DNA of 39,872 bases from an uncultured Rhodospirillales bacterium (GTDB taxonomy: Bacteria > Pseudomonadota > Alphaproteobacteria > Acetobacterales > Acetobacteraceae): contig CAIPLM010000234.1 of NCBI GenBank assembly GCA_903865895.1, forward strand, positions 1-39,872, in the 5' to 3' direction. Each line of letters opens with the position of its first letter. Position 1 is the stretch's first letter. Under the pieces are notes generated by a model. That model ran no database searches, was not told the DNA's origin, and worked only from the letters and a program-made list of their open reading frames with translations. The position numbers were made by a program, and so were the translations under genes. Below are positions 1 to 6,837 of this stretch, piece by piece.

Positions 1-164
1 CCGCTGCCGGGGAGGGCGACGGCCTGGTCGGCGGCGCGGATGTGGAGCGAGGCGGCGTCATCGGCGGAGTGGATGGCGGTGGTGGCGATGCCGGCCTCCG
101 CGGCGCTGCGGGCGATGCGAATGGCGATTTCGCCGCGATTGGCGATCAGCAGACGGCTCGGCAT
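1..164 (-). CDS. Biotin carboxylase subunit, N-terminal fragment (cut by window edge)
   Basis: The first 54 codons of a gene that leaves the window at its left edge. The translation begins MPSRLLIANRGEIAIRIAR, the classic start of the biotin carboxylase domain in acetyl-, propionyl- and methylcrotonyl-CoA carboxylases and pyruvate carboxylase. The family carboxylates biotin using ATP and bicarbonate. Sequence seen: LLIANRGEIAIRI followed by a Rossmann-like stretch ending ADQAVALPGSG. The ATG lies 43 bp downstream of the HD-domain gene on the same strand, so it may be the last gene of the 2958-to-164 run. Too little is visible to say which acyl-CoA is used. The family call is secure; the exact enzyme is unknown. 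Confidence 0.85.
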   Translation of the reverse strand, partial: MPSRLLIANRGEIAIRIARSAAEAGIATTAIHSADDAASLHIRAADQAVALPGS

Positions 165-207
165 GGATTTCCTCGGATTTTTCTTATTGGTTCGGCGTGG
201 GCGCAGG

Positions 208-744
208 CTAGATCGCGGCGTCGGCCTCGGCGGCGGCTTGGTCGAACACCGCTTCGAGCCAGGGATTGGCGCCGCGCACGCCCGCCACCACGGCGCGCGC
301 CCAGGCGATGTATTCCTGCTTGCGCTCGGCGGGCCAATTGGCCGGCGGGCTTGCCTTCATGGCGCGCAGGTTGCTGGTTTTGTCGGCGAGTTTGAGGATT
401 TTGGCGCGGTCCGACGTCTTGGCGGCATGGGCGATTTGCAGGCGCTTGCGTTCGGCCTTGGGCAGCGCCTTGTCGTCGGTGACCGCGGCGACCAGGGCGG
501 TGACGTCGGTGCCGAAGCGTTCGGTGATTTCGGCTTCGGTGATGCCGCAATCCTCGATCGCGTCATGCAGCAGGGCGGCGATGGTGAGGTCGGCGTCGCG
601 CCCGCCGGTGGCCTCGGTGACGAGGTGGGCGACTTCGAGGAGGTGGTTGATATAGGGCTCCTGCGCGGCGCCCTTGCGGCGCTGGTCGGTGTGCCAGCGG
701 GCCGCGGTGTCGGCGGCGGCGAGAACGCGGCGGAGGTCACTCAT
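208..744 (-). CDS. HD-domain protein, SpoT/Mesh1-like (possible small alarmone hydrolase)
   Basis: 178 aa. The protein resembles the hydrolase half of RelA/SpoT enzymes and the stand-alone Mesh1/SAH hydrolases, which remove the 3'-pyrophosphate of (p)ppGpp. Visible are RKGAAQEPYINHLLEVA near residues 23-39 (compare the family's RxxGxPYixHpxxVA), the HD pair His60-Asp61 in LLHDAIED, and KLADKTSNLR near 118-127 (compare KLADRxxNLR). No synthetase or TGS/ACT domain is present, and the length suits a hydrolase-only protein. It overlaps the stop of the upstream metalloprotease gene by 4 bp, so the two are probably translationally coupled. The substrate is inferred; other HD phosphohydrolases acting on nucleotides are possible. 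Confidence 0.8.
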   Translation of the reverse strand: MSDLRRVLAAADTAARWHTDQRRKGAAQEPYINHLLEVAHLVTEATGGRDADLTIAALLHDAIEDCGITEAEITERFGTDVTALVAAVTDDKALPKAERKRLQIAHAAKTSDRAKILKLADKTSNLRAMKASPPANWPAERKQEYIAWARAVVAGVRGANPWLEAVFDQAAAEADAAI

Positions 745-1562
745 TGTCCGATCCTTAATAATGCGGGGCCTTGGTCGCGCAGCCAGGCCATGGCGGCCTC
801 CTGGTGCGGGGTGAGCGTGCCGACCAGGGCCCAGAAATCGCGGCCGTGGTTCATGTGGCGGAGATGGGCGACTTCATGGGCGGCCACGTAGTCCTGCACG
901 TGGCGGGGGGCCATCACCAGGCGCCAGGAGAAGGCGAGGCTGCGGTCCGCCGCGCAACTGCCCCAGCGGCTTTTGGTGTCTTTCACGCTGACGCGGCGGG
1001 GGTGGAGGCCGGCGAGGGCCGCCTTCTGCATGGCCAGCGCGGCGAGTTCGCGGCGGGCTTCGGCGCGGAGGAAATCGCCGACGCGGCGGGGGAGGAAGGC
1101 GGGATCGCCGCCGACCAGCAGGGTGTCACCCTCCAGACGCGCCGGGCCGGGGGTGCCGGTGTGGCGGATCACCCGGTCGATCCCGTGGAGTGGGATGGTG
1201 GCGCCGTCGGCGAAGGGGATGGCGCCGGGCAGGGCGGCGAGGCGCTCGGCGACCCAGCCGGCATTGTCCATCAGGAGGGCGAGGCCGGCCTTGCGGGAGG
1301 CGCGGCCGGGGAGGGTGACGATGATGGCGCCGCCGCGCGGGTCGATCCGCAGCGAGACCCGCCGCGCCCGCGCGCTGCGCCGCCACTCCACCTCGGCGGA
1401 GCCGTGGGGGAGGTGGATGGTCTCGGTGGTGGTCTCCTCGGTAGGGCGTTTGGGCGCGGGCTTAGCGATGGCGGGCTTAGGCGGGGTGGGGGCAGGGGCG
1501 CGGGGGGAGGGGGAGAAGGTCTCCCGGAGCAGCCCCCACAGCGACAACTGCCCCCGGATCAT
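741..1562 (-). CDS. YgjP-like (DUF45) zinc metallopeptidase
   Basis: 273 aa. Belongs to the YgjP/SprT-like M48-related metallopeptidases, predicted cytosolic zinc proteases of poorly known substrate. Zinc site visible: HEVAH at residues 229-233 and the third ligand His239 in MNHGRDFW. The family signature SRWGSC is at 198-203, preceded by VSVKDTK. The first 50 residues are Pro/Ala/Thr-rich low complexity and probably disordered, so a later start cannot be excluded. It overlaps the DapA-like gene upstream and the HD gene downstream by 4 bp each, in a compact four-gene block. Family assignment is strong; physiological role is unknown. Confidence 0.88.
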   Translation of the reverse strand: MIRGQLSLWGLLRETFSPSPRAPAPTPPKPAIAKPAPKRPTEETTTETIHLPHGSAEVEWRRSARARRVSLRIDPRGGAIIVTLPGRASRKAGLALLMDNAGWVAERLAALPGAIPFADGATIPLHGIDRVIRHTGTPGPARLEGDTLLVGGDPAFLPRRVGDFLRAEARRELAALAMQKAALAGLHPRRVSVKDTKSRWGSCAADRSLAFSWRLVMAPRHVQDYVAAHEVAHLRHMNHGRDFWALVGTLTPHQEAAMAWLRDQGPALLRIGQ

Positions 1563-2479
1563 GCCGCCTTGGCGAGGCTGAGGCCGCAGGCGTCGAAGGC
1601 GGCGTAGAGCTTGGTTGCCGCCTCGGCGGAGAGGCGCATATGCGGCGGGCGCATGTTCTGCCAGGCGGGGTTGCCGGTGTGGCGGGCGATCAGGGCCTTG
1701 AGGCCGGGGATCAGCGGGGCGGAGACGACGGCCTTGCGGATGGCCGAGAGCGTCACCTGGGCTTCGGCGCCCTTGGCGTTGTTCCAGTTGGCGTAGACCA
1801 CTGCGCTCATCGCGCTGCCGACATTGGCGGCGGCAGTGATGCAGCCGGCGCCGCCGGCGTTCAGCAGGTCATGCAGCGCGCCATCGTCGCCGCAGAACAC
1901 CTCGAACCCGTCCTTGGCGTAGTGGTCGGCGTAGGCGCGGGTGTTGGCGAAATCGCCGGAGCTGTCCTTGATGCCCTTCACCTTGCCGGGATAGGCCTTG
2001 AGCAGCCGGCCGATGAGGTCGATCCCGAAGGGGACGGCGGATTGGGCGGGGAAGTGGTAGAGGTAGATCTTGATGTCGCCGCCGACGCGCTCGATCACCT
2101 CGGAGAAATAGGCGAACAGCCCGTCATCGCTCGGGTTCTTGTAGAAGAAGGGCGGGAGGAGCAGGGCGCCGCGGCAGCCGAGCGATTCGGCCTTGCGGGT
2201 GAGCAGCACGGTGTCGGTGATGGCGGTGGTGCCGGTGCCCGGCATCATCACGCCAGCGGGGACGCCGCGCTCGACCAGGCCTTCCATGACGGCGATGCGC
2301 TCGGAGATGCCGAGCGAATTGGCCTCGCCGGTGGTGCCGAGCACGCCCAGGCCGTTGCAGCCATTGGCCAGCAGCCACTTGGAGTGGGCGGCCATGCGGT
2401 CGAGGTCGATCGAGAGATCGGCGTTCATCGCGGTGAGCACGGCGGCATTGACGCCGCCATAAAGGGCGTTCGACATCAT
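1559..2479 (-). CDS. Dihydrodipicolinate synthase / N-acetylneuraminate lyase family aldolase
   Basis: 306 aa, full length for the DapA/NanA class I aldolase family ((beta/alpha)8 barrel, Schiff-base lysine). Visible: GTTGE at residues 48-52 (pyruvate carboxylate-binding loop), the catalytic tyrosine in YLYHFP (about Tyr141), and the Schiff-base lysine in GIKDSSGD (Lys171). The His-Phe-Pro after the tyrosine departs from the YNxP usual in true DapA, and the neighbours are not lysine genes. It is therefore more likely a DHDPS-family lyase for another 2-oxo acid than the essential lysine enzyme. Two adjacent ATGs exist; the first overlaps the upstream YcgN-like stop in an ATGA arrangement. Substrate unknown. 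Confidence 0.88.
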   Translation of the reverse strand: MMSNALYGGVNAAVLTAMNADLSIDLDRMAAHSKWLLANGCNGLGVLGTTGEANSLGISERIAVMEGLVERGVPAGVMMPGTGTTAITDTVLLTRKAESLGCRGALLLPPFFYKNPSDDGLFAYFSEVIERVGGDIKIYLYHFPAQSAVPFGIDLIGRLLKAYPGKVKGIKDSSGDFANTRAYADHYAKDGFEVFCGDDGALHDLLNAGGAGCITAAANVGSAMSAVVYANWNNAKGAEAQVTLSAIRKAVVSAPLIPGLKALIARHTGNPAWQNMRPPHMRLSAEAATKLYAAFDACGLSLAKAA

Positions 2480-2958
2480 GGAGAGGGTTCCTTAGGGGGC
2501 TTTTTCGGCCGCGGCATCTGGCCGGGCCAGTCCGCGAGGTGGTGTTCGAGCATGCCGGCACGCTTTTCGGAGAGCGCGCGGCCGCGGATGGAGACGCCGG
2601 CCGCGTGCACCGTCTGCGGGTCGCCGGAGACCAGGGGGTGCCACCAGGCCAGGGGCTTGCCCTCGTCGATCAGGCGGTAGGCGCAGGAGGGGGGCAGCCA
2701 GTCGATCTCCTTGAGATCGGCCTGGGTCAGCTGCACGCAATCCGGCACCTTGCGGCGGCGGTTGGTGTAGTCCGAGCATTGCGCGGTTTCGAGGTTCAGC
2801 AGGCGGCAGGCGACGTTGGTGAAGGCGAGGTCGCCGGTGCCGTCATAGCGCACCTTGTGCAGGCAGCAGCGGCCGCAGCCGTCGCAGAGGGATTCCCATT
2901 CCTCCACGGTCATGTCCGCGAGGGTCTTGGTCTTCCAGAACGGCAAGGGGCGGGCCAT
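2476..2958 (-). CDS. YcgN/UPF0260 family cysteine-cluster protein
   Basis: 160 aa, close to E. coli YcgN in length and sequence order. Visible: PFWKTKTLADMT, then WESLCDGCGRCCLHK with Cys25, Cys28, Cys31 and Cys32, NVACRLLN (Cys51), Cys61, PDCVQLT (Cys74), and WLPPSCAYRL (Cys92), followed by WHPLVSGD. The cysteine spacing suggests a metal or Fe-S site, as in the YkgJ-type zinc/iron-chelating family. The biochemical function of the family is not established. It is the first gene of the overlapping run towards the biotin carboxylase; its ATG follows a short intergenic gap after the SYLF gene stop. Family identity is secure. Confidence 0.92.
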   Translation of the reverse strand: MARPLPFWKTKTLADMTVEEWESLCDGCGRCCLHKVRYDGTGDLAFTNVACRLLNLETAQCSDYTNRRRKVPDCVQLTQADLKEIDWLPPSCAYRLIDEGKPLAWWHPLVSGDPQTVHAAGVSIRGRALSEKRAGMLEHHLADWPGQMPRPKKPPKEPSP

Positions 2959-3002
2959 GGCGGCAATCTAGCCGCCCTGGTGCGCCGTTGCTACCGGGGG
3001 GG

Positions 3003-3680
3003 TTATTGCGCGTAGCGGGCGAGGATTTCCTGCAGGGGCGCGGCGCCGGGGTTCTGGCCTTCCATGCCGATGACGATCTGCTGGGCGCCGATCGGCTTGC
3101 CGTAATAGGCGGCGTTCCAGTCGGACTTGTTGGAGATCAGGCTGCCCTCCAGCGAGATGCCGGCGAAGGCGCCGCGGGCCTGGGCGAAGGAGACGATATC
3201 GGCCCGCAGCGCGGCGGTGGTGGAGCCCGAGACGCCGGCGCCGATGCTGGCGACTGCGACGGAGGCGTCGGCACCGAACTTGAACTGGCTGTCGAGCAGG
3301 GCCTGGAGGCCCTTGTCGGTCAGCACGATGAAGATCATCTCGGCATCCTGCACGCCGATTTGCAGGCCGAGCGAGGCGCTGCCCATGCTGTAGAAGGCGG
3401 GGCCGGACCAGGCGCCGTTGCTGGCGTTGCGCCCGACCAGCAGGCAGCCGCCGCCCTGGCCGCCGATGAAGAAGCCGGCCTTGAAGATTCGCGGGCAGAC
3501 CATGGCGCCCTTGGCGCGCTTCATCAGGTTGCGCGCCTCGGTGGCGTTCTGGTCGCCGAGCATTTCCTGCACCACGAGGGTGGAGCGATCGACCAGGGTC
3601 TGCTGCTCGGTCTGGGCGTGCGCCCGGCCGGCGAAGGCGGACAGCGCGAGGATGGCGATAAGCAGGAGGCGGTTCATCAT
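3003..3680 (-). CDS. Secreted SYLF/YSC84-domain protein
   Basis: About 225 aa from the chosen start. The open frame extends 32 codons further upstream, but the pair of ATGs at 3680 and 3677 follows a GGAG Shine-Dalgarno sequence and opens a good signal peptide (MNRLLLIAILALSAFAGRAHA, cleavage near AHA-Q). The remainder matches the YSC84/SYLF domain, known for phosphoinositide and actin binding in eukaryotes and found in many secreted bacterial proteins of unknown role: AKGAMVCPRIFKAGFFIGGQGG, a GPAFY segment, and SLGLQIGVQDAEMIFIVLT. Likely periplasmic. It stands alone, with about 230 bp of non-coding sequence upstream. Confidence 0.87.
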   Translation of the reverse strand: MMNRLLLIAILALSAFAGRAHAQTEQQTLVDRSTLVVQEMLGDQNATEARNLMKRAKGAMVCPRIFKAGFFIGGQGGGCLLVGRNASNGAWSGPAFYSMGSASLGLQIGVQDAEMIFIVLTDKGLQALLDSQFKFGADASVAVASIGAGVSGSTTAALRADIVSFAQARGAFAGISLEGSLISNKSDWNAAYYGKPIGAQQIVIGMEGQNPGAAPLQEILARYAQ

Positions 3681-3868
3681 GTGTCTCCGTCTGTCAGATC
3701 GGGCCGGGCCGAGGCGCGACTCGGGGATGGCGGAACAATATCTTGCACAGTGCGGCGGCTTTGCGGCGCCGTTCAAGCGTTACGCGCTTTCCAACGAAAG
3801 CTTCACCCGTCGGCAATGATCGGCCCAACATTGATGAAGTGTCAGGCCGGCGGCACTACCCTCCCCCG

Positions 3869-3894
3869 CCCCCTCCCGCAAACGCGGGAGGGGG
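3869..3894. repeat. GC-rich perfect hairpin, dispersed palindrome type
   Basis: Eleven-base-pair perfect stem (3869-3879 with 3884-3894) around an AAAC loop, built of C-runs and CTCCCGC/GCGGGAG. Further C/G-rich tracts extend it imperfectly on both sides to about 3859-3898. It sits in the gap between the histidine phosphatase stop and the SYLF gene start. There is no T-run on the minus strand, so a classical terminator is doubtful; a dispersed palindrome (REP-like) is more likely. A diverged relative lies at 6790-6831. The rest of 3681-3907 shows no gene. Confidence 0.7.
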
Positions 3895-3907
3895 GAGGTT
3901 TCCAGGC

Positions 3908-4528
3908 TCAGGCGCCGCAGATCTCGTTGGTGCAGACCACGCTCCAACCGCGCGGATGACGTTCGAGGCGGGTCAAACCGAGGTTGTGGACGGAGAAATG
4001 CAGCGCGGCATCCGGCCCGACGCCGAGGGCATGGCCGATCGCGGCGCGGATGGTGCCGCCGTGGCTGACCACCACCACGTCCTGCCCTTCATAGGTGATG
4101 GCGAGGCGTTCGAGCGCCGGGCCGACGCGGAGCATGACGTCGGCCATGCTTTCGCCGCCGGGCGGGCGCTCCTGGCCGGCCAGCGGCCAGAACGGGTGGG
4201 CGGGCATGGTCAGTTTTCCCGGCACGTCGGCGTGGGGCAGGCCGTGCCAGTCGCCCATGGACTGCTCGATCACCTGGAGTTCGACCGCTAAGGGTTGGGC
4301 GGGGTAGCCGTCGCGGAAAATCGCCTCGGCGGTGCGGCGCGTGCGGGAGAGCGGCGAGATCACCCAGGCGGCGGGCTGCGGCAGGCGGCGGGCCAGGGCC
4401 GCGTAGGTCGGCCGGGCGGATTCCAGCGTGTGGGGGCAGAGCTCCACGTCGGTGGCGCCATAATTATAGGCGCGGGCGTTCTCCTCCACGAGGGCGTGGC
4501 GGATGAGCCAGAAATTGGTTTGCGGCAT
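3908..4528 (-). CDS. Histidine phosphatase family protein (phosphoglycerate-mutase fold)
   Basis: 206 aa. Branch of the histidine phosphatase superfamily, which hydrolyses phosphate esters through a phosphohistidine. Visible: the catalytic histidine His11 in LIRHALVEE (RHA rather than the commoner RHG), the arginine segment SPLSRTRRTAEAI near residues 58-70, acidic Glu89 in VIEQSMGDW, and the second histidine His156 in VVSHGGTIR. All catalytic positions are present, so it is probably active. It starts 3 bp after the ABC-2 permease gene and is presumably co-transcribed with the exporter. Its substrate cannot be read from the sequence; sugar phosphates or alpha-ribazole phosphate are family possibilities without specific support. 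Confidence 0.88.
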   Translation of the reverse strand: MPQTNFWLIRHALVEENARAYNYGATDVELCPHTLESARPTYAALARRLPQPAAWVISPLSRTRRTAEAIFRDGYPAQPLAVELQVIEQSMGDWHGLPHADVPGKLTMPAHPFWPLAGQERPPGGESMADVMLRVGPALERLAITYEGQDVVVVSHGGTIRAAIGHALGVGPDAALHFSVHNLGLTRLERHPRGWSVVCTNEICGA

Positions 4529-4531
4529 CGT

Positions 4532-5347
4532 TTATTCCCCGATGGACATGAGCGCGCCGCGCACGCGGGCGGCGCGGAATTGGCGGGCGAAGAGCAGCCC
4601 GGCGGCGGCGAGCCAGAGCAGATTGAGCCCGGTTGCGGCGGTGAGGCTGAACCAGGGGAAGGCGCTGCCGGCGAGGAGGGCGCGCATGCCCTCGAAGACA
4701 TGGGCGGCCGGGAGGGCGAGCGCGACGGGCTGGAGGTAGGGTGGCAGCACCGAGACCGGGTAGAACACCGCGGCGAAGGGGGTGAGGCCGAACAGCACCG
4801 ACCAGGCCAGCGCCTCGGCCCCGGCGCCGTGGCGCAGGATGAGCGAGACCACGCCGAGCGAGACCCACCAGCCCATCACCATGAGGTTCACCGCCAGCAC
4901 GATCAGCGGCAGGCCGAGGGCGAAGAGGTTGTAGGCGTAGAGCACCCAGGCCAGCAGCACCGCGGGCAGCACGCCGGCGAGCATGCGAATGACGGACATG
5001 GCGATCAGCGCCGCCACCAGCTCCCAGGGGCGGAGCGGGCTGACGAAGACATGGCCGAGGTTGCGCGACCAGATTTCCTCGAGGAAGGAGATCGCCACCC
5101 CCATCTGGCTGCGCAGCGCGACCTCCCAAAGCAGTACGGCGCCGAGCAGCATGCCGAGCGTGACCGCGCCAGCGCCCGGTGTGCCAGCGTTGGCCATACG
5201 TCCAGCGAAGAAGCTGGCGGTGAAGCCCCAGATGCACATTTGCAGGGTCGGCCAATAGGCGAGTTCCAGCAGGCGCGGCCAGGAGCGGCGGTAGAGGGCG
5301 AGATGGCGATACATCATGCCCCAGATGCGGCGCAGCGCTGGCCTCAT
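4532..5347 (-). CDS. ABC-2 type transporter permease
   Basis: 271 aa integral membrane protein with about six hydrophobic segments, including AVTLGMLLGAVLLWEVAL, MLAGVLPAVLLAWVLYAY, LIVLAVNLMVMGWWVSLG and LLWLAAAGLLFA. The central FLEEIWSRNLGHVFVSPLRPWELV is the characteristic ABC-2 motif. The family exports lipids, polysaccharides or drugs with a separate ATPase. It overlaps the end of the ATPase gene by 4 bp (ATGA), so the two form a coupled pair. Substrate unknown; the arrangement resembles NodI/NodJ- and DrrA/DrrB-type pairs in general layout only. Confidence 0.9.
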   Translation of the reverse strand: MRPALRRIWGMMYRHLALYRRSWPRLLELAYWPTLQMCIWGFTASFFAGRMANAGTPGAGAVTLGMLLGAVLLWEVALRSQMGVAISFLEEIWSRNLGHVFVSPLRPWELVAALIAMSVIRMLAGVLPAVLLAWVLYAYNLFALGLPLIVLAVNLMVMGWWVSLGVVSLILRHGAGAEALAWSVLFGLTPFAAVFYPVSVLPPYLQPVALALPAAHVFEGMRALLAGSAFPWFSLTAATGLNLLWLAAAGLLFARQFRAARVRGALMSIGE

Positions 5348-6078
5348 GCGGCCGCTCCCGTGTTTCGGGCAATGTCGAGGAAGACGGCTTCCAGCGTGTC
5401 GCGGCCGTAGCGGGCGAGCAGGTCGGCGGGGCTGCCGCGATCGACGATGCGGCCGCGCTTGAGCATCAGCACCTCGTCGCAGAGGCGTTCGACCTCGGCC
5501 ATGTTGTGGCTGGCGAGCAGGATGGCGCAGCCGCTTTCGGCGCGGTAGCGCTCCAGCCAGGCGCGCACCATGTCGCCGGTATCGGGGTCAAGGCTGGCGG
5601 TCGGCTCGTCGAGCAGCAGCACGTCGGGCCGGTTGATGAGGGATTTGGCCAAAGCGACGCGGGTCTTCTGACCGGCCGAGAGGTCGCCGGCGGGGCGGGC
5701 TAGCAGCTCGTGGAGATCGAGCTGGCTGGCGAGTTCGGCGATGCGGCCCTTGGCATCCCGCACATCATAGAGATGGCAATAGACCATGAGGTTTTCGAAC
5801 ACGGAGATGCGGTGCGGCAAAGCGACATAGGGGGAGGAGAAGTTCATCCGCGCGAGCGCCGCGAAACGGTCGGTCGCCATGTCATGCCCGAGCACGGTGA
5901 TGCGGCCGGAGCTGGGGATCAGCAGGCCGAGCAGCATGGCGATGGTGGTGGTTTTGCCCGCGCCATTGCCGCCGAGCAGGCCGATGGTGCGGCCGGGGGC
6001 GACGGCGAAGGAAATATCGTTCACCGCGAGCGTGTCGCCGTAGCGCTTGCTCAACGCCTCGACGGTAATCGCGTCCAT
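5344..6078 (-). CDS. ABC transporter ATP-binding protein (ABC-2 exporter)
   Basis: 244 aa from the ATG at 6078. The open frame continues upstream to 6246, but that part is Pro/His-rich and unlike the family, whereas MDAITVEALSKRYGDT is a typical start and has GAGG upstream. Motifs: Walker A GGNGAGKTT at 36-44, signature LSAGQ at 133-137, Walker B VLLLDE at 153-158, and switch His191. The position usually holding the Q-loop glutamine reads NFSSPY. It powers the permease encoded 4 bp into its 3' end. A start at the Met 23 codons upstream remains possible. Function as an exporter ATPase is well supported; cargo unknown. Confidence 0.9.
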   Translation of the reverse strand: MDAITVEALSKRYGDTLAVNDISFAVAPGRTIGLLGGNGAGKTTTIAMLLGLLIPSSGRITVLGHDMATDRFAALARMNFSSPYVALPHRISVFENLMVYCHLYDVRDAKGRIAELASQLDLHELLARPAGDLSAGQKTRVALAKSLINRPDVLLLDEPTASLDPDTGDMVRAWLERYRAESGCAILLASHNMAEVERLCDEVLMLKRGRIVDRGSPADLLARYGRDTLEAVFLDIARNTGAAA

Positions 6079-6271
6079 GCTGCCTCGCGCCGGTTCGTCG
6101 TGGTGGAAGGGCGGGGACGTATAGGCCGGATGGGGTTGCGGGTCCATTGGCGGGGGGATGACGTTCAGGCGGGGGGGCGGATGCCGGTGGCGGACTCCTG
6201 GAGTGCGTCGGCTTCGCCCCGCAATTGTCGCTTTAGAATGGGGCAATTTGCGGTGATCGATGGGATTTCGC

Positions 6272-6300
6272 TTGCATTAAACACGACCGTCAATTATAAT
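6272..6300 (+). promoter_or_regulatory. Near-consensus sigma-70 type promoter
   Basis: TTGCAT at 6272-6277 and a perfect TATAAT at 6295-6300 are separated by exactly 17 bp, in an island of AT-rich sequence that stands out from its GC-rich surroundings. It points at the small membrane protein gene starting at 6334. The -35 box is preceded by the 11-mer GATTTCGCTTG (6264-6274, overlapping the box), which recurs identically at 27290-27300. Confidence 0.75.
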
Positions 6301-6316
6301 TCTATCATAGATAGAA
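6300..6316 (+). promoter_or_regulatory. Operator-like palindrome at the transcription start
   Basis: TTCTATC (6300-6306), ATA, GATAGAA (6310-6316) form a perfect 7-bp inverted repeat with a 3-bp centre. It begins at the last base of the -10 box and covers the expected +1, a position suited to a repressor site. It ends within the AAGGAG-like ribosome binding site (6315-6320) of the following gene. As an RNA it could also form a weak 5'-end hairpin. No regulator gene is adjacent. Confidence 0.5.
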
Positions 6317-6333
6317 GGAGTGACTCAAACCCT

Positions 6334-6672
6334 ATGCGACCGCCTTATGCCTCACCCCCCGCGCCTACCCATGGCATCGCCGCCTTGATTGGCGCGGTGT
6401 TGGGGGTGCTGCTGTGCGCGGTGTTGCGCGGGCTGCTGGGGCGGCGTGAGTTGGAGCTGGAGGGGAGCCTCGCGGGGGTGATGGCGGCGGAGGCGGCGAT
6501 CACGTTCGAGGTTGAGCCGGAGATCGAGTGGGAGTGGGTGCCGGCGCCGTGGCGTAATGGGCGGTTGCTGCCGGTTCGCCATGCGCGGGCGCTTGGCGTG
6601 GCCTTGCCGCTGCGCTGGGTGCGGCCGCGTGTGTTGGGGCGTGGGCCGCCCTGCGGGTTGGCCGTGAATTGA
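6334..6672 (+). CDS. Small hypothetical membrane-anchored protein
   Basis: 112 aa; not recognised. After a Pro-rich start (RPPYASPPAPTH) comes one clear transmembrane segment, IAALIGAVLGVLLCAVL, then a charged region (RRELELEGSLAG), an acidic/Trp segment (EPEIEWEWVP), and a basic tail. Third codon positions are strongly G/C, which supports coding. The open frame extends upstream antisense to the ABC ATPase gene, but the promoter at 6272-6300 and AAGGAG at 6315-6320 place the start at 6334, though the 13-bp spacing to the ATG is long. It is divergent from the exporter operon. Function unknown. The protein is probably real because promoter, ribosome binding site and codon bias agree. Confidence 0.6.
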   Translation: MRPPYASPPAPTHGIAALIGAVLGVLLCAVLRGLLGRRELELEGSLAGVMAAEAAITFEVEPEIEWEWVPAPWRNGRLLPVRHARALGVALPLRWVRPRVLGRGPPCGLAVN

Positions 6673-6789
6673 AATCTGGGGAACCGGCATCGATTGGCTT
6701 CGATGCGCGGGGGATTTGTCGTGGCTGTGTTCTTTGATTGGTGAATCGGGCTGTGGCGCGCTGCTTTGGAATAGCGGTGCGGTGGGACG

Positions 6790-6831
6790 CCCCTCCTCCT
6801 ACCCTGCCCACAAGGGCGGGAGGGGGGAAGG
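6790..6831. repeat. GC-rich palindrome related to the one at 3869
   Basis: CCTGCCC (6803-6809), ACAA, GGGCGGG (6814-6820) pair with one G:T, flanked by a CTCCTCC tract and a GGAGGGGGG tract that extend the stem imperfectly. The sequence order (ACCCT, C-rich arm, CAA loop, GGGCGGGAGGGGGGAA) parallels the hairpin at 3869-3894. It lies just beyond the stop of the acyl-CoA dehydrogenase gene, so it could end that transcript. The rest of 6673-6837 holds no gene. Confidence 0.55.
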
Positions 6832-6837
6832 TTCGGG

